Assembly: GCA_902635645.1 (NCBI GenBank)
Contig: CACPON010000010.1
Span: 1 to 36,955, forward strand
Direction: 5' to 3'
Source of the DNA: an uncultured SAR86 cluster bacterium
Lineage (GTDB): Bacteria > Pseudomonadota > Gammaproteobacteria > Magnimaribacterales > D2472
Length of the DNA stretch: 36,955 nt
The first letter of the stretch is position 1. Each line of letters opens with the position of its first letter. The notes under the pieces are model-generated. The model saw only the letters and a program-made list of their open reading frames with translations. It did not search any database and had not been told where the DNA came from. A program made the translations under genes and the position numbers. Of the stretch, positions 1 through 7,297 are shown in pieces.

Positions 1-1
1 T

Positions 2-1381
2 CAGACTTCAGCATTTACAGTAAATGCAACTGACCCAAATGGAGATACTCTATCATATTCATTAAGCGGTGATGACGCTAGTTTGCTTTCAATTTCTAAT
101 CAAGGTGTTGTAACTTTCAATACTGCGCCAGACTTTGAAAATCCATCTGATGCAGATACTAATAATATCTATAAAATAACAGTTACGGTTTCTGATGGAT
201 ACTTAAGTGCAAATGCAAACTTTGAAATTACAGTTACCAATGATACATCTGACGATGAAACATATTCAGCTTGGGATGGAAATTTAGTTAAAGATGATAC
301 TTACAATCCTTATGATAAGCACTTGAATGCATATGGTTTAGTGGTAGCTGGTTTACCAGATGTAACAGACTCATTTATGACTAATATAGGAAATATTGCA
401 AATCTTATGCTTGCCAAAAATGATGCTACCAATGATACAGATAGAAATTCTCTTTTAAGCAACTTTGAACAATACAAGGCTTTACAAAGAGTTGGTTCAA
501 CTTCATTCGACAGTTATAACCCGACACTAAATGAAGAAAATTATCCAGGATGGGATAATATAAATGATAATAATGCTGTTGTAGATTTTATTTGGGAGGT
601 AACTTCTAATTCATCCACAGATGAACAAAATAATTCTTCTCAGTTGAATGGGATTATTGAGCACCTCCTTCATACCATCACACTTATTTATGATTTAACT
701 TTTAATTCTTGGAGCTATGAGAATGATACATCCGAGCTAGTCCTTGCTATGAATGAGGCCATCAATGGAGGGTATTACGATCCTTCAGGCAACTATGGAG
801 ATCTGGCAGAATCAGATCCAACCGCTTATAAGAGAATAATTGCCCAGGAGTTTGCTTACTGGATGATACTAACTGGCTGGGATCTAAAATCTTCTTATGC
901 TCAAGATTCATCACCTGAATGGACAATCGAGAACCCATCTCAAATGGAATCAAACACTCCACTTGCACACCAACTATTTAACGGTACTATTAATGGTGTT
1001 CTAGTTAATCCTGGTAAAGATTATCTTGACAGCCTAACATTTGAATCAATTCCAACTACACAGTTATCAGAAACTATTACAGTATCGGTTGAACCTAATG
1101 ATAATGGATCAGGAAATGTTTATGTTATTGATGGTGTTCAAAAGAAATCCTTAGAGCTTAAGGTTGGAACAACATATACATTTAATCATTCAAGCTCACA
1201 CCCATTTAGGTTCTCCCAAACTTCCAATGGAACCCATGATGGAGGCAACGAGTATATGAATGGAGTAACAAAATCAAGCGGTGTTACAATTATTGAAGTA
1301 ACATCAAATACTCCAACAAACCTATATTATTATTGTTCTTTACATTCAGGTATGGGTGGAAGTATAACTATTACTAATTAA
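2..1381 (+). CDS. Large secreted cadherin-repeat protein with C-terminal cupredoxin-like domain (3' part only)
   Basis: The frame is open to the left edge of the window, so the TTG start at 83 in the ORF track is an artefact; in-frame codons from base 2 give typical cadherin-like sequence (DPNGDTLSYSLSG, then a repeat ending FEITVTN). Numbering from the track start, residues 1–52 finish a cadherin-type beta-sandwich. Residues about 60–320 form a domain I do not recognise, rich in Asp, Asn, Trp and Tyr. Residues 332–432 look like a cupredoxin: His373 in SSHPFRFS, then Cys418, His421 and Met424 in YYCSLHSGMGG, a C-x2-H-x2-M loop like that of amicyanin. It is probably an exported or surface adhesin-like protein that may bind copper. 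The N-terminus and any signal peptide lie outside the window. The cadherin and cupredoxin calls are fairly sure; the middle domain is unknown. Confidence 0.8.
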   Translation, partial: QTSAFTVNATDPNGDTLSYSLSGDDASLLSISNQGVVTFNTAPDFENPSDADTNNIYKITVTVSDGYLSANANFEITVTNDTSDDETYSAWDGNLVKDDTYNPYDKHLNAYGLVVAGLPDVTDSFMTNIGNIANLMLAKNDATNDTDRNSLLSNFEQYKALQRVGSTSFDSYNPTLNEENYPGWDNINDNNAVVDFIWEVTSNSSTDEQNNSSQLNGIIEHLLHTITLIYDLTFNSWSYENDTSELVLAMNEAINGGYYDPSGNYGDLAESDPTAYKRIIAQEFAYWMILTGWDLKSSYAQDSSPEWTIENPSQMESNTPLAHQLFNGTINGVLVNPGKDYLDSLTFESIPTTQLSETITVSVEPNDNGSGNVYVIDGVQKKSLELKVGTTYTFNHSSSHPFRFSQTSNGTHDGGNEYMNGVTKSSGVTIIEVTSNTPTNLYYYCSLHSGMGGSITITN

Positions 1382-1382
1382 A

Positions 1383-1715
1383 TTAATGGCTAAATCTTTT
1401 TAAATTTTTAGCCATTTTTTTTGCATATCTTTTAAAGATTTTTAAGGCCTTTGTTAAATCACCAGATTCTTCATTTTCTGATAAAGAATAGCCATCCCAG
1501 TAGCTGATAATATAGCCAGATTTAGTTTCAGAAAGTTCAATGTTAGCTGAATCTTGATTTTCTTCATCTAAATGCATGATTTCTACTCTGTCATCTTTTA
1601 AATCAATAGATGTGTTCTGAACCTCTGAAAACATAGATTTATAAAGATTTTCAATTCTAATATGATTAGCTTTTAAGTTTGTTTTGGTCATATGAATGAT
1701 GTCTTCCAACTTCAA
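1383..1715 (-). CDS. Hypothetical protein
   Basis: I do not recognise a family. The protein is about 110 residues and hydrophilic. The centre (NIELSETKSGYIISYWDGYSLSENE) reads as a small beta-rich core with charged flanks, and the C-terminus is strongly basic (KRYAKKMAKNLKRFSH). The tracked start at 1715 is TTG and would overlap the preceding DUF2805 gene by 50 bases. An in-frame ATG at 1691 cuts the overlap to 26 bases and I think it at least as likely. There is no signal peptide or membrane segment. Its 3' end lies inside the terminator of the convergent gene. It is probably the last gene of the rpoE–rsmJ block; codon use looks like that of its neighbours. Confidence 0.6.
   Translation of the reverse strand: MKLEDIIHMTKTNLKANHIRIENLYKSMFSEVQNTSIDLKDDRVEIMHLDEENQDSANIELSETKSGYIISYWDGYSLSENEESGDLTKALKIFKRYAKKMAKNLKRFSH
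1385..1422 (+). terminator. Intrinsic terminator after the cadherin/cupredoxin gene
   Basis: A perfect 10-bp inverted repeat (AATGGCTAAA 1385–1394, TTTAGCCATT 1407–1416) with a 12-base loop runs into an unbroken T tract ending at 1422. It begins 4 bases after the upstream stop codon. It overlaps the last codons of the convergent minus-strand ORF, so the same bases code for that protein's C-terminus. The T tract lies on the plus-strand side, so termination should favour the plus-strand gene. Confidence 0.75.
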
Positions 1716-1881
1716 AATCTCTTAAACCCAAGTGTTTAGTTTTTCTTCCTCTTGCCCTCTTTCTCCAAAGAGTATAACTACCCTTTTTTAAATTTTTTCT
1801 CATTAAATCTTCAACCTGATTCTGATTAAGGCCAAAAGTAGCTTTAATAGCATCAAAAGGAGTTCTATCCTCCCATGCCAT
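1666..1881 (-). CDS. DUF2805 / TIGR03643 family small protein
   Basis: The sequence MAWEDRTPFDAIKATFGL, then VEDLMRKNLKKGSYTLWRKRARGRKTKH matches the TIGR03643/DUF2805 family of about 70–85-residue basic proteins of unknown function; the first half looks like a helix-turn-helix-type helical domain. Family members usually carry an acidic lead-in before the AWED motif, and here the in-frame upstream codons read KLKEEEISRIIE, which fits that lead-in. No ATG, GTG or TTG precedes it: the frame closes at 1924–1926, leaving ATT at 1921–1923 as the only plausible upstream initiator, with GAGG a few bases before it. The ATG at 1881 is probably internal. The gene overlaps the downstream hypothetical ORF. 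Confidence 0.75.
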   Translation of the reverse strand: MAWEDRTPFDAIKATFGLNQNQVEDLMRKNLKKGSYTLWRKRARGRKTKHLGLRDFEVGRHHSYDQNKLKS

Positions 1882-1910
1882 TTCAATGATTCTAGAAATC
1901 TCTTCTTCTT

Positions 1911-2078
1911 TTAACTTTTTAATTTAGATACCTCAGACTCTAATTCAGCAATCCTTCTTTTTAAGGGTTCGATTTCGTCTTTTTTTATAAAACCTGCTTC
2001 CTTCATAAATTTTTCTAGCGCTGGCTTCATCATCTTTTCCATATTTTTAGCATCTTTCATCATTGTAAAAGGGTTCAT
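1911..2078 (-). CDS. Small coiled-coil protein of 55 residues (not in the ORF track)
   Basis: Reading the minus strand gives an ATG at 2078 preceded 5 bases upstream by a strong ribosome binding site (AAGGAG at 2084–2089), and an ORF to a TAA at 1911. The protein starts MNPFTMMKDAKNMEKMM and ends GFIKKDEIEPLKRRIAELES plus a few residues. The first half is Met/Lys-rich and amphipathic and the last 25 residues have a leucine/isoleucine heptad pattern typical of a short coiled coil. The layout (amphipathic N-terminus, then a coiled coil opened by an acidic 'eE' turn) faintly resembles UbiK/BMFP proteins, but it is too short and divergent to name. It follows rsmJ by 9 bases and overlaps the probable true start of the DUF2805 gene, so it is likely co-transcribed. 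Confidence 0.65.
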   Translation of the reverse strand: MNPFTMMKDAKNMEKMMKPALEKFMKEAGFIKKDEIEPLKRRIAELESEVSKLKS

Positions 2079-2087
2079 TTCATCTCC

Positions 2088-2819
2088 TTATATATATACA
2101 TCAAATCTTGTTGACTTACCTTTAACTTGATAGTTTAAGTTAGTATCTATTATCTTTGATTTAATTGGTCTTTTTAAGACAATCTTTTTAAATTCTTGTT
2201 TTTTAAAGTCAAAAAATATTTGATCTTCTAGATTTTTGATTGCCTCAATTTTAAGAATACTTTTTATATCATTCATACTACCTGCTCTAGCAGTGTTTTT
2301 CTTGCTATCAGGATACATTGGGTCTAGATAAATCAGATCAATATTTCTCTTATTTTTGTATATATCGACAGCATTTCCATAAACTAAATCTAAATTTTTT
2401 AAAAAAATTAATTCCTCTCTTGCTCTATTAATAGCATCATTTAATAACATAAATAAAATACTGCTTTGCTCACAAGCAATTACTTTGTGACCTAAGGCTA
2501 GAAAAATGAGGGTATCTGATAAAAAACCTGCAGTTCCATCAAATATTGTTAAATTATCTTTTTTTTTACCTAATGCTTTCTTTAAAAGAGTTTCATGATC
2601 TGTTCTTTTCAGTCTCCACCCCATTTGCCCTTTTAAAAAATCTATATGAATTAATTTTTTTTGTGATGAGTTAATAACAAAATGTAATCCGTTTTCTTTG
2701 TATATAAAAAATGATGGTTGTTCAGGATATATATTTACTATATTTGCTTCAGGAACACCTAAAACATTAATTAAATAATCTACATAGATTTTCTTATCAA
2801 TGTAAATTGGTAAATTCAT
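2088..2819 (-). CDS. rsmJ: 16S rRNA (guanine1516-N2)-methyltransferase RsmJ
   Basis: RsmJ transfers a methyl group from S-adenosylmethionine to G1516 of 16S rRNA in the cytoplasm. The 243-residue protein (family about 250) shows the SAM-binding loop IFDGTAGFLSDTLIFLALG near residues 92–110, the acidic strand end VIACEQS, and the signature DLIYLDPMYPDSKK followed by a Lys/Ala/Gly segment as in RsmJ. The C-terminal KGKSTRFDVYI also matches the family ending. An N-terminal domain of about 85 residues precedes the Rossmann fold. The ATG at 2819 overlaps the uppP stop by 4 bases (ATGA), indicating translational coupling. Confidence is high. Confidence 0.93.
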   Translation of the reverse strand: MNLPIYIDKKIYVDYLINVLGVPEANIVNIYPEQPSFFIYKENGLHFVINSSQKKLIHIDFLKGQMGWRLKRTDHETLLKKALGKKKDNLTIFDGTAGFLSDTLIFLALGHKVIACEQSSILFMLLNDAINRAREELIFLKNLDLVYGNAVDIYKNKRNIDLIYLDPMYPDSKKNTARAGSMNDIKSILKIEAIKNLEDQIFFDFKKQEFKKIVLKRPIKSKIIDTNLNYQVKGKSTRFDVYI

Positions 2820-3607
2820 ATTAGAGCAAGTAACAGAACTCCCAATAAAATCCTATAAATTACAAATGGATACATGCCAACTTTTTCAACAAAAATTAGA
2901 AAATACTTAATAGTAAAAAAAGCAACAATACATGAAGTTAAAAAACCAACAACCAAAGAGATGATATTAAATTTAGTTTCATATAGAGCCACATCCCCAA
3001 TTAAAAAAACTAGTGCACCAAAAATAGTTGGTATTGCCAATAAAAAAGCAAATTTTGATGAGTCTTTTAAATTTAATCCAATTAATAAAGCAGCCGTCAT
3101 TGCTGTCCCTGATCTTGATGCTCCTGGTAATAAGGCAAAAACCTGAAATATACCTATAAAAATAGCACCAGCAATTGTTAGCTCAATTAAGCTTTTAGAT
3201 GAAGCGCTATATTTGTATGCAAAAAGCAAAAAGCCAGCAAATAAAAGATTCATGTATGCAATGCTAGCAATACTATTTCTATTTGATTCTATAAAATCTG
3301 TCCCAAGTAGACCTGCGATGACAATTGGAATAGTTGCAATTATTAATAAATATGTAAGTTTTCTGTTGTCATTTAAATTATTATTTCTAGAAATTAAAGA
3401 CTTAATCATAAGTTTAATTTCAGTTCTGAAAAAATATATTACAGCAACCAGTGTTCCAGCATGAACAGCTATATCAAATGCTAATCCAAGATCATCTGTT
3501 CCGAATAATAAGGCTGGAAATAATAAATGTGCCGAGCTTGAAATTGGTAAGAATTCTGTTAACCCTTGTATTAAACCTAAAAGAAAGCTTAGAAGAACTT
3601 CATTCAT
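2816..3607 (-). CDS. uppP: Undecaprenyl-diphosphate phosphatase UppP (BacA)
   Basis: This inner-membrane enzyme removes a phosphate from undecaprenyl diphosphate to recycle the lipid carrier for peptidoglycan and O-antigen synthesis. The 263-residue protein (family 265–275) has the two family signatures: GLTEFLPISSSAHLL at residues 14–29, with the catalytic Glu and Ser cluster, and PGASRSG at 161–167, with the essential Arg. Seven or eight hydrophobic segments separate them. The ATG at 3607 overlaps the end of the tsaB-like gene by 8 bases, and the 3' end overlaps rsmJ by 4 bases. Nothing is missing. Confidence 0.96.
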   Translation of the reverse strand: MNEVLLSFLLGLIQGLTEFLPISSSAHLLFPALLFGTDDLGLAFDIAVHAGTLVAVIYFFRTEIKLMIKSLISRNNNLNDNRKLTYLLIIATIPIVIAGLLGTDFIESNRNSIASIAYMNLLFAGFLLFAYKYSASSKSLIELTIAGAIFIGIFQVFALLPGASRSGTAMTAALLIGLNLKDSSKFAFLLAIPTIFGALVFLIGDVALYETKFNIISLVVGFLTSCIVAFFTIKYFLIFVEKVGMYPFVIYRILLGVLLLALI

Positions 3608-4031
3608 TTACTTTTTTGTATTGAGGTATTGATGAATAAATAGGGTTTGCGGTATCTGGTTTAAACGAATTTGAGTTATTTTTTGAATCTTGATACATCT
3701 CTAAAGCTTTTTTAGCTACCGCATCAGAATCTAAGTTATCAACATCATCTGAGTTGATAACAATTAGAGGTTTGCTAATAGCCGAAGTAATTCCTTTCAA
3801 ATAAGCTGCAATGCTTCGTGTGGCTGTGTATGAGTTTGAATTATTTGCATATGCAAAAATATCGATCTCTTCTAGCGTAAAAAAAGAATCAAGCCCTATG
3901 CTTGAAAGCATTTCTGACCAATTTGGTCTTTCTTTTCTTTCATGTTTAATGGAATACTGAACGACATCATCTTTAATGATTGCACATAGAGAAGTTTGAT
4001 TTCCAGAACTCTGTATAGCTATAACATTCAT
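3600..4031 (-). CDS. tsaB: Shortened TsaB-like protein (tRNA t6A synthesis partner)
   Basis: TsaB is the non-catalytic ASKHA-fold partner of TsaD and TsaE in forming N6-threonylcarbamoyl-adenosine on ANN-decoding tRNAs. The N-terminus (VIAIQSSGNQTSLCAIIKDD) matches the first beta-hairpin of TsaB, and the segment TLEEIDIFAYANNSNSYTATRSIAAYLKGI matches the conserved helix where TsaB normally has GPGSFTGLRIG. The C-terminal TANPIYSSIPQYKK resembles the TsaB ending that carries PxYLR. The total is about 143 residues against roughly 220–230 in the family, so much of the second half is missing, and the glycines of the GPGSFTG motif are replaced. The track start at 4034 is TTG; ATG at 4031 is better. 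It lies between adk and uppP. The tsaB call is an inference from end-to-end pattern. Confidence 0.7.
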   Translation of the reverse strand: MNVIAIQSSGNQTSLCAIIKDDVVQYSIKHERKERPNWSEMLSSIGLDSFFTLEEIDIFAYANNSNSYTATRSIAAYLKGITSAISKPLIVINSDDVDNLDSDAVAKKALEMYQDSKNNSNSFKPDTANPIYSSIPQYKKVNE

Positions 4032-4036
4032 CAAGT

Positions 4037-4681
4037 TTATATTTGATTAGATATAAAATTAAAAACATCATTTACAGACTGTGATCCATCAACTGTAATA
4101 TATTTTAAATCACTCTCAAGAGCTTGATTTGAATAAAAATCTGATAAAGGTTTTGTTTGATCATGATATACGGCTAATCTTTTAAGAACTGTTTCGGGTT
4201 TATCATCCTCTCTTTGAATTAAAGGTTCACCAGTTTCATCGTCTTTTCCTTCTATTTGTGGAGGATTAAAGTCAATATGATAGTTTTTACCTGACCCTGG
4301 ATGAACTCTTCTTCCAGACATTCTTTTAACAATAACTTCATCATCTACCTGAATCTCAATCACATGTGTAAAGTTAATTCCCATATTCTTTAGCTCTGCT
4401 GCTTGACCTAAGGTCCTTGGGACTCCATCAAATAAAGAGCCATTAATACAATCAGATTGTGTTAATCGATTTTTAATTAGCTCGCCTATTATTTCATCTG
4501 AGACCAGGCCACCTGTATCAAGAATATTTGAAACTTTTTTTCCAAAATCACTCCCTGAAGCAACAGCCTCTCTCAGCATGTCGCCAGTACTAATTTTAGG
4601 AATATTGCATAGTTCACAAATTAAATCAGCTTGTGTACCCTTTCCTGCACCTGGAGGGCCTAACAAAATAATATTTTTCAT
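4037..4681 (-). CDS. adk: Adenylate kinase
   Basis: Adk interconverts ATP plus AMP and two ADP in the cytoplasm. The 214-residue length equals that of the E. coli enzyme. It shows the P-loop GPPGAGKGTQ at residues 8–17, the AMP site STGDMLR, DGVPRT in place of the usual DGFPRT, and a long-type LID domain beginning GRRVHPGSGKNYH and ending in a QREDDKPETVLKRL segment. The LID lacks the four zinc-binding cysteines, as is usual in gammaproteobacteria. The ATG at 4681 overlaps the acpS stop by 4 bases. Position in a recO–acpS operon is not the most common one for adk. Confidence 0.97.
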   Translation of the reverse strand: MKNIILLGPPGAGKGTQADLICELCNIPKISTGDMLREAVASGSDFGKKVSNILDTGGLVSDEIIGELIKNRLTQSDCINGSLFDGVPRTLGQAAELKNMGINFTHVIEIQVDDEVIVKRMSGRRVHPGSGKNYHIDFNPPQIEGKDDETGEPLIQREDDKPETVLKRLAVYHDQTKPLSDFYSNQALESDLKYITVDGSQSVNDVFNFISNQI

Positions 4682-5055
4682 AACTCTAATATAGCAAATG
4701 CTATTGCGTAATCATTTTCGTCTGCAAGACTAACATGAGACTTAGATATACCCAAGTTAATCATAGTTTTTTTTACTCCACCTAATGGATTTAATAATGG
4801 CTTACCATTTTCATCCCTTAAGATCTCAATATCCTTAAATAAGATTGGTTTTCTTATTCCAGTTCCAAAAGCTTTTGAGATAGCTTCTTTTCCTGCAAAT
4901 TGTTTTGCTAGAAATTTAATTAGTTTTTCATCATTATACGATGAAGCTATCTTATGCTCTTCAGGTGATAATATTTTCTCTGTAAATCTTGATAAGGATT
5001 TCATCTCCTCAATTCTAGAAATCTTTACTATGTCTGTTCCTATACCAAAAATCAT
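4678..5055 (-). CDS. acpS: Holo-[acyl-carrier-protein] synthase
   Basis: AcpS moves the 4'-phosphopantetheine arm of coenzyme A to a serine of apo-ACP, switching on fatty acid synthesis. The 125-residue protein matches the family length and shows both metal-binding signatures: GIGTDIVKISRIE near residue 4 and FAGKEAISKAFGTGI near residue 52, plus the SKSHVSLAD-type substrate segment (ISKSHVSLADE) near the C-terminus. It overlaps recO and adk by 4 bases on each side. In E. coli pdxJ lies between recO and acpS; here they touch directly. Confidence 0.96.
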   Translation of the reverse strand: MIFGIGTDIVKISRIEEMKSLSRFTEKILSPEEHKIASSYNDEKLIKFLAKQFAGKEAISKAFGTGIRKPILFKDIEILRDENGKPLLNPLGGVKKTMINLGISKSHVSLADENDYAIAFAILEL

Positions 5056-5747
5056 TGTTTGATTCTCCTGAAAATTTCTCTACTTGATAAATTTCTTCCG
5101 TCTAAACAAAAATGTATAGCCTCTTGAGTAATATGCTTAAGGTGTTTTTTTGAAACTTCTGAAAGGTTTCTTATACGTATGTTTATAATATCTTTTCCTG
5201 AAAAATTAGAGTTTTTTGACTCTCTAAAACCTCTTTCTGGAATAAATGAATAATTCTTATTAGCATCAATTGATTGGTTTTTATCTATTTCATTTTCAAA
5301 ATCTAATCCATAGCCCAGCATTTCAAGCATATCCAATTCAAAGCTTCTTAAGGTAAGTTCGATATTTTCTCCTGAATGAATTTTTTCTAAAAAACTTTCA
5401 TATAACTGAAATAAATCTTCATGCACTGCATCTTTTGGAAGAAGCCTTATTAACAACTCATTAATATAAAGAAGACTATAACTTGTTTTTGAAAGACTAT
5501 TTGTTGATTCTGAAAAGTCTCTGTCTATATTTGTTAATGTTTTTAGCTCAGACCTTCCTGTGTATGTGATCTTTAATTTAGTAAATGGAGTTAAATAGCC
5601 AAAAAATTTTGACTTAGGTTTTTTAGCTCCCTTAGCAATGAATGACATTTTTCCATTTTTTTTTGTAAATACATCTACAATTAAGCTCGTCTCACCATGC
5701 GGTCTATGATGTAAAAGAAAACATTCATCCCAGTCGTTATTAGTCAT
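5052..5747 (-). CDS. recO: DNA repair protein RecO
   Basis: RecO acts with RecR to load RecA on SSB-coated gaps in the RecF pathway. The protein opens with an OB-fold (ECFLLHHRPHGETSLIVDVFTKKNGK, then IAKGAKKPKSKFFGYLTPFTKL), typical of RecO, followed by a helical domain with FELDMLEMLGYGLDF. The length of about 231 residues is near that of the E. coli protein (242). The tracked start at 5759 is TTG placed directly against AGGAG with no spacer; the ATG at 5747 is preferred and overlaps the era stop by 8 bases. No zinc-finger cysteines are present, as in many gammaproteobacterial RecO proteins. Confidence 0.93.
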   Translation of the reverse strand: MTNNDWDECFLLHHRPHGETSLIVDVFTKKNGKMSFIAKGAKKPKSKFFGYLTPFTKLKITYTGRSELKTLTNIDRDFSESTNSLSKTSYSLLYINELLIRLLPKDAVHEDLFQLYESFLEKIHSGENIELTLRSFELDMLEMLGYGLDFENEIDKNQSIDANKNYSFIPERGFRESKNSNFSGKDIINIRIRNLSEVSKKHLKHITQEAIHFCLDGRNLSSREIFRRIKQ

Positions 5748-6645
5748 AGCTACCGCCAACTCCTAGGCTATGAAGATAATCAGAATCTGTATTCCAATTC
5801 TTTTTAACCTTTACCCAGGTTTTTAAAAAAACTTTTTTATTAAAGTACTCTTCGATCTCAATTCTGGCCTGTTTCCCAATTTTTTTTAATGTATTTCCAT
5901 TTTTTCCAATAACTATCTGCTTTTGGCTATTTCTAGCTACAAATATAACTGCATGAATTTTAATAAGTGCTTCCTCGTCTTCAAATAATTCAACTTGCAC
6001 AAATGTATCATGAGGCAACTCGTCACCAAGCATTCTAATAATTTTTTCTCGAATAAGTTCAGAAATCATAAACATGTCTTTATGGGAGCTAGATTCTGCA
6101 TTTTTATCATATAAATGTTCGTTTTCTGGGAGATATTTTTTTATAAGATTTTCTAATTCATGGATACCGTCATTATTAATTGCTGATATTGGTATGATGT
6201 CTAGAAAATTATATTCATTTGAGAGTCTATCTATAAGTGGGAGTAATTTATTTTTATCTGTAACTTGATCAACTTTGTTTACAACACATATAACTTTTGT
6301 ATCAATTTGTTTAAGTTTCTTAAGTACTGATAAATCTTGCTCATCAAGCGTTAATCTCTGAATAACAAAAAGAATAATATCTGAATCTTCCATTAAACTT
6401 TCAGCAGAGCGATTTAATACCTTGTTCATAACCTTAGGTGATTTAATATGCATACCTGGAGTATCTGCATATATCATCTGCTTATTACCTTCGGTCTTAA
6501 TTCCCAAAATATTATTTCTAGTAGTTTGAGATTTTCTTGAAGTAATAGATATTTTCTTTCCTAATATATGATTAAGAATTGTAGACTTTCCTACATTGGG
6601 CTTTCCAATGATAGAGATGTATCCGCAGTAGCTTTTAGGCATCAT
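5740..6645 (-). CDS. era: GTPase Era
   Basis: Era is an essential GTPase that binds 16S rRNA near its 3' end and assists 30S subunit maturation. The 301-residue protein matches the E. coli length. G motifs are G1 GKPNVGKST (residues about 13–21), G3 DTPGMH and G4 NKVD. The C-terminal KH domain contains IVIGKNGNTLKKIGKQARIEIE and ends with FLKTWVKVKKNW, as in the family. Two ATGs in tandem begin the gene inside the end of rnc, overlapping by about 11 bases. The rnc–era–recO order is the classic conserved operon. Confidence 0.97.
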   Translation of the reverse strand: MMPKSYCGYISIIGKPNVGKSTILNHILGKKISITSRKSQTTRNNILGIKTEGNKQMIYADTPGMHIKSPKVMNKVLNRSAESLMEDSDIILFVIQRLTLDEQDLSVLKKLKQIDTKVICVVNKVDQVTDKNKLLPLIDRLSNEYNFLDIIPISAINNDGIHELENLIKKYLPENEHLYDKNAESSSHKDMFMISELIREKIIRMLGDELPHDTFVQVELFEDEEALIKIHAVIFVARNSQKQIVIGKNGNTLKKIGKQARIEIEEYFNKKVFLKTWVKVKKNWNTDSDYLHSLGVGGSYD

Positions 6646-7297
6646 TCTGTTTTATATGTGCTAAAAGCTTCATTGCCACATTTGTTTCAGCTATTCTTTT
6701 TGATGTACCTGTAGATTCAAATACCATATCTTTGTAATTGACTGCACATGAAAATTTACCCTTACCAATGTCTTCACTGATATATTTTGGTAGATCGCTT
6801 TTTAGAGATTGAAACAATTCTTGCAATTCTGTTTTTGCATCCTTAAAAGTCATATCTTCAGATAATGCTGCTAAATTTTTATTAAAAACTTTTAAAGTAA
6901 TGTCTTTCGCAGCATCCCAACCACCATCGATAAAGATTGCTCCTATAACTGCTTCAAATGCGCCTTCTAAAATTGAATTTTTTCGTTCTTTGGATAAATT
7001 TGCAGTACCCTTAGATAGTTTTACAACTTTTTCTAAAGATAGCTCCTCTGCTTTAATTGTTAAGGTTTCGGCTTTAACAAGATAGGCTCTCATTCTTGTT
7101 AACAGGCCTTCTTTTTGGTTATTAAATTTATTGAAAAGATATTCTGAAATAATAGAATTAAGAATTGAATCTCCTAAAAATTCAAGTCTTTCATTGTTTG
7201 AAATATTGCTAAAACTTTTATGTGTTAAAGCTAGTTCGATAAGTGCTTCATCCTTGAATCTATAACCCAATCGATTTTGAAGATCTTTATAAGACAT
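6635..7297 (-). CDS. rnc: Ribonuclease III
   Basis: RNase III cuts double-stranded RNA, processing the rRNA precursor and regulating mRNAs. The 220-residue protein (E. coli 226) carries the catalytic signature NERLEFLGDSILN at residues 35–47 and the second acidic cluster in EGAFEAVIGAIFIDGG. A C-terminal double-stranded-RNA-binding domain runs from about residue 154 (DAKTELQELFQS) to the end, with KRIAETNVAMKLL as its last helix. The start is ATG at 7297, overlapping the lepB stop by one base (TAATG). Confidence 0.97.
   Translation of the reverse strand: MSYKDLQNRLGYRFKDEALIELALTHKSFSNISNNERLEFLGDSILNSIISEYLFNKFNNQKEGLLTRMRAYLVKAETLTIKAEELSLEKVVKLSKGTANLSKERKNSILEGAFEAVIGAIFIDGGWDAAKDITLKVFNKNLAALSEDMTFKDAKTELQELFQSLKSDLPKYISEDIGKGKFSCAVNYKDMVFESTGTSKRIAETNVAMKLLAHIKQNDA

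Noticed and set aside
590-680. EHLLHT as an HExxH zinc protease motif
   Set aside because: The residue order is wrong for HExxH or HxxEH, so no protease call is made.
762-968. Minus-strand ORF of 68 residues
   Set aside because: It lies wholly inside the cadherin/cupredoxin gene and shows no family motif; it is a shadow.
2874-3464. Plus-strand ORFs opposite uppP
   Set aside because: Lys-rich or hydrophobic mirror sequences of UppP codons, with no ribosome binding site.
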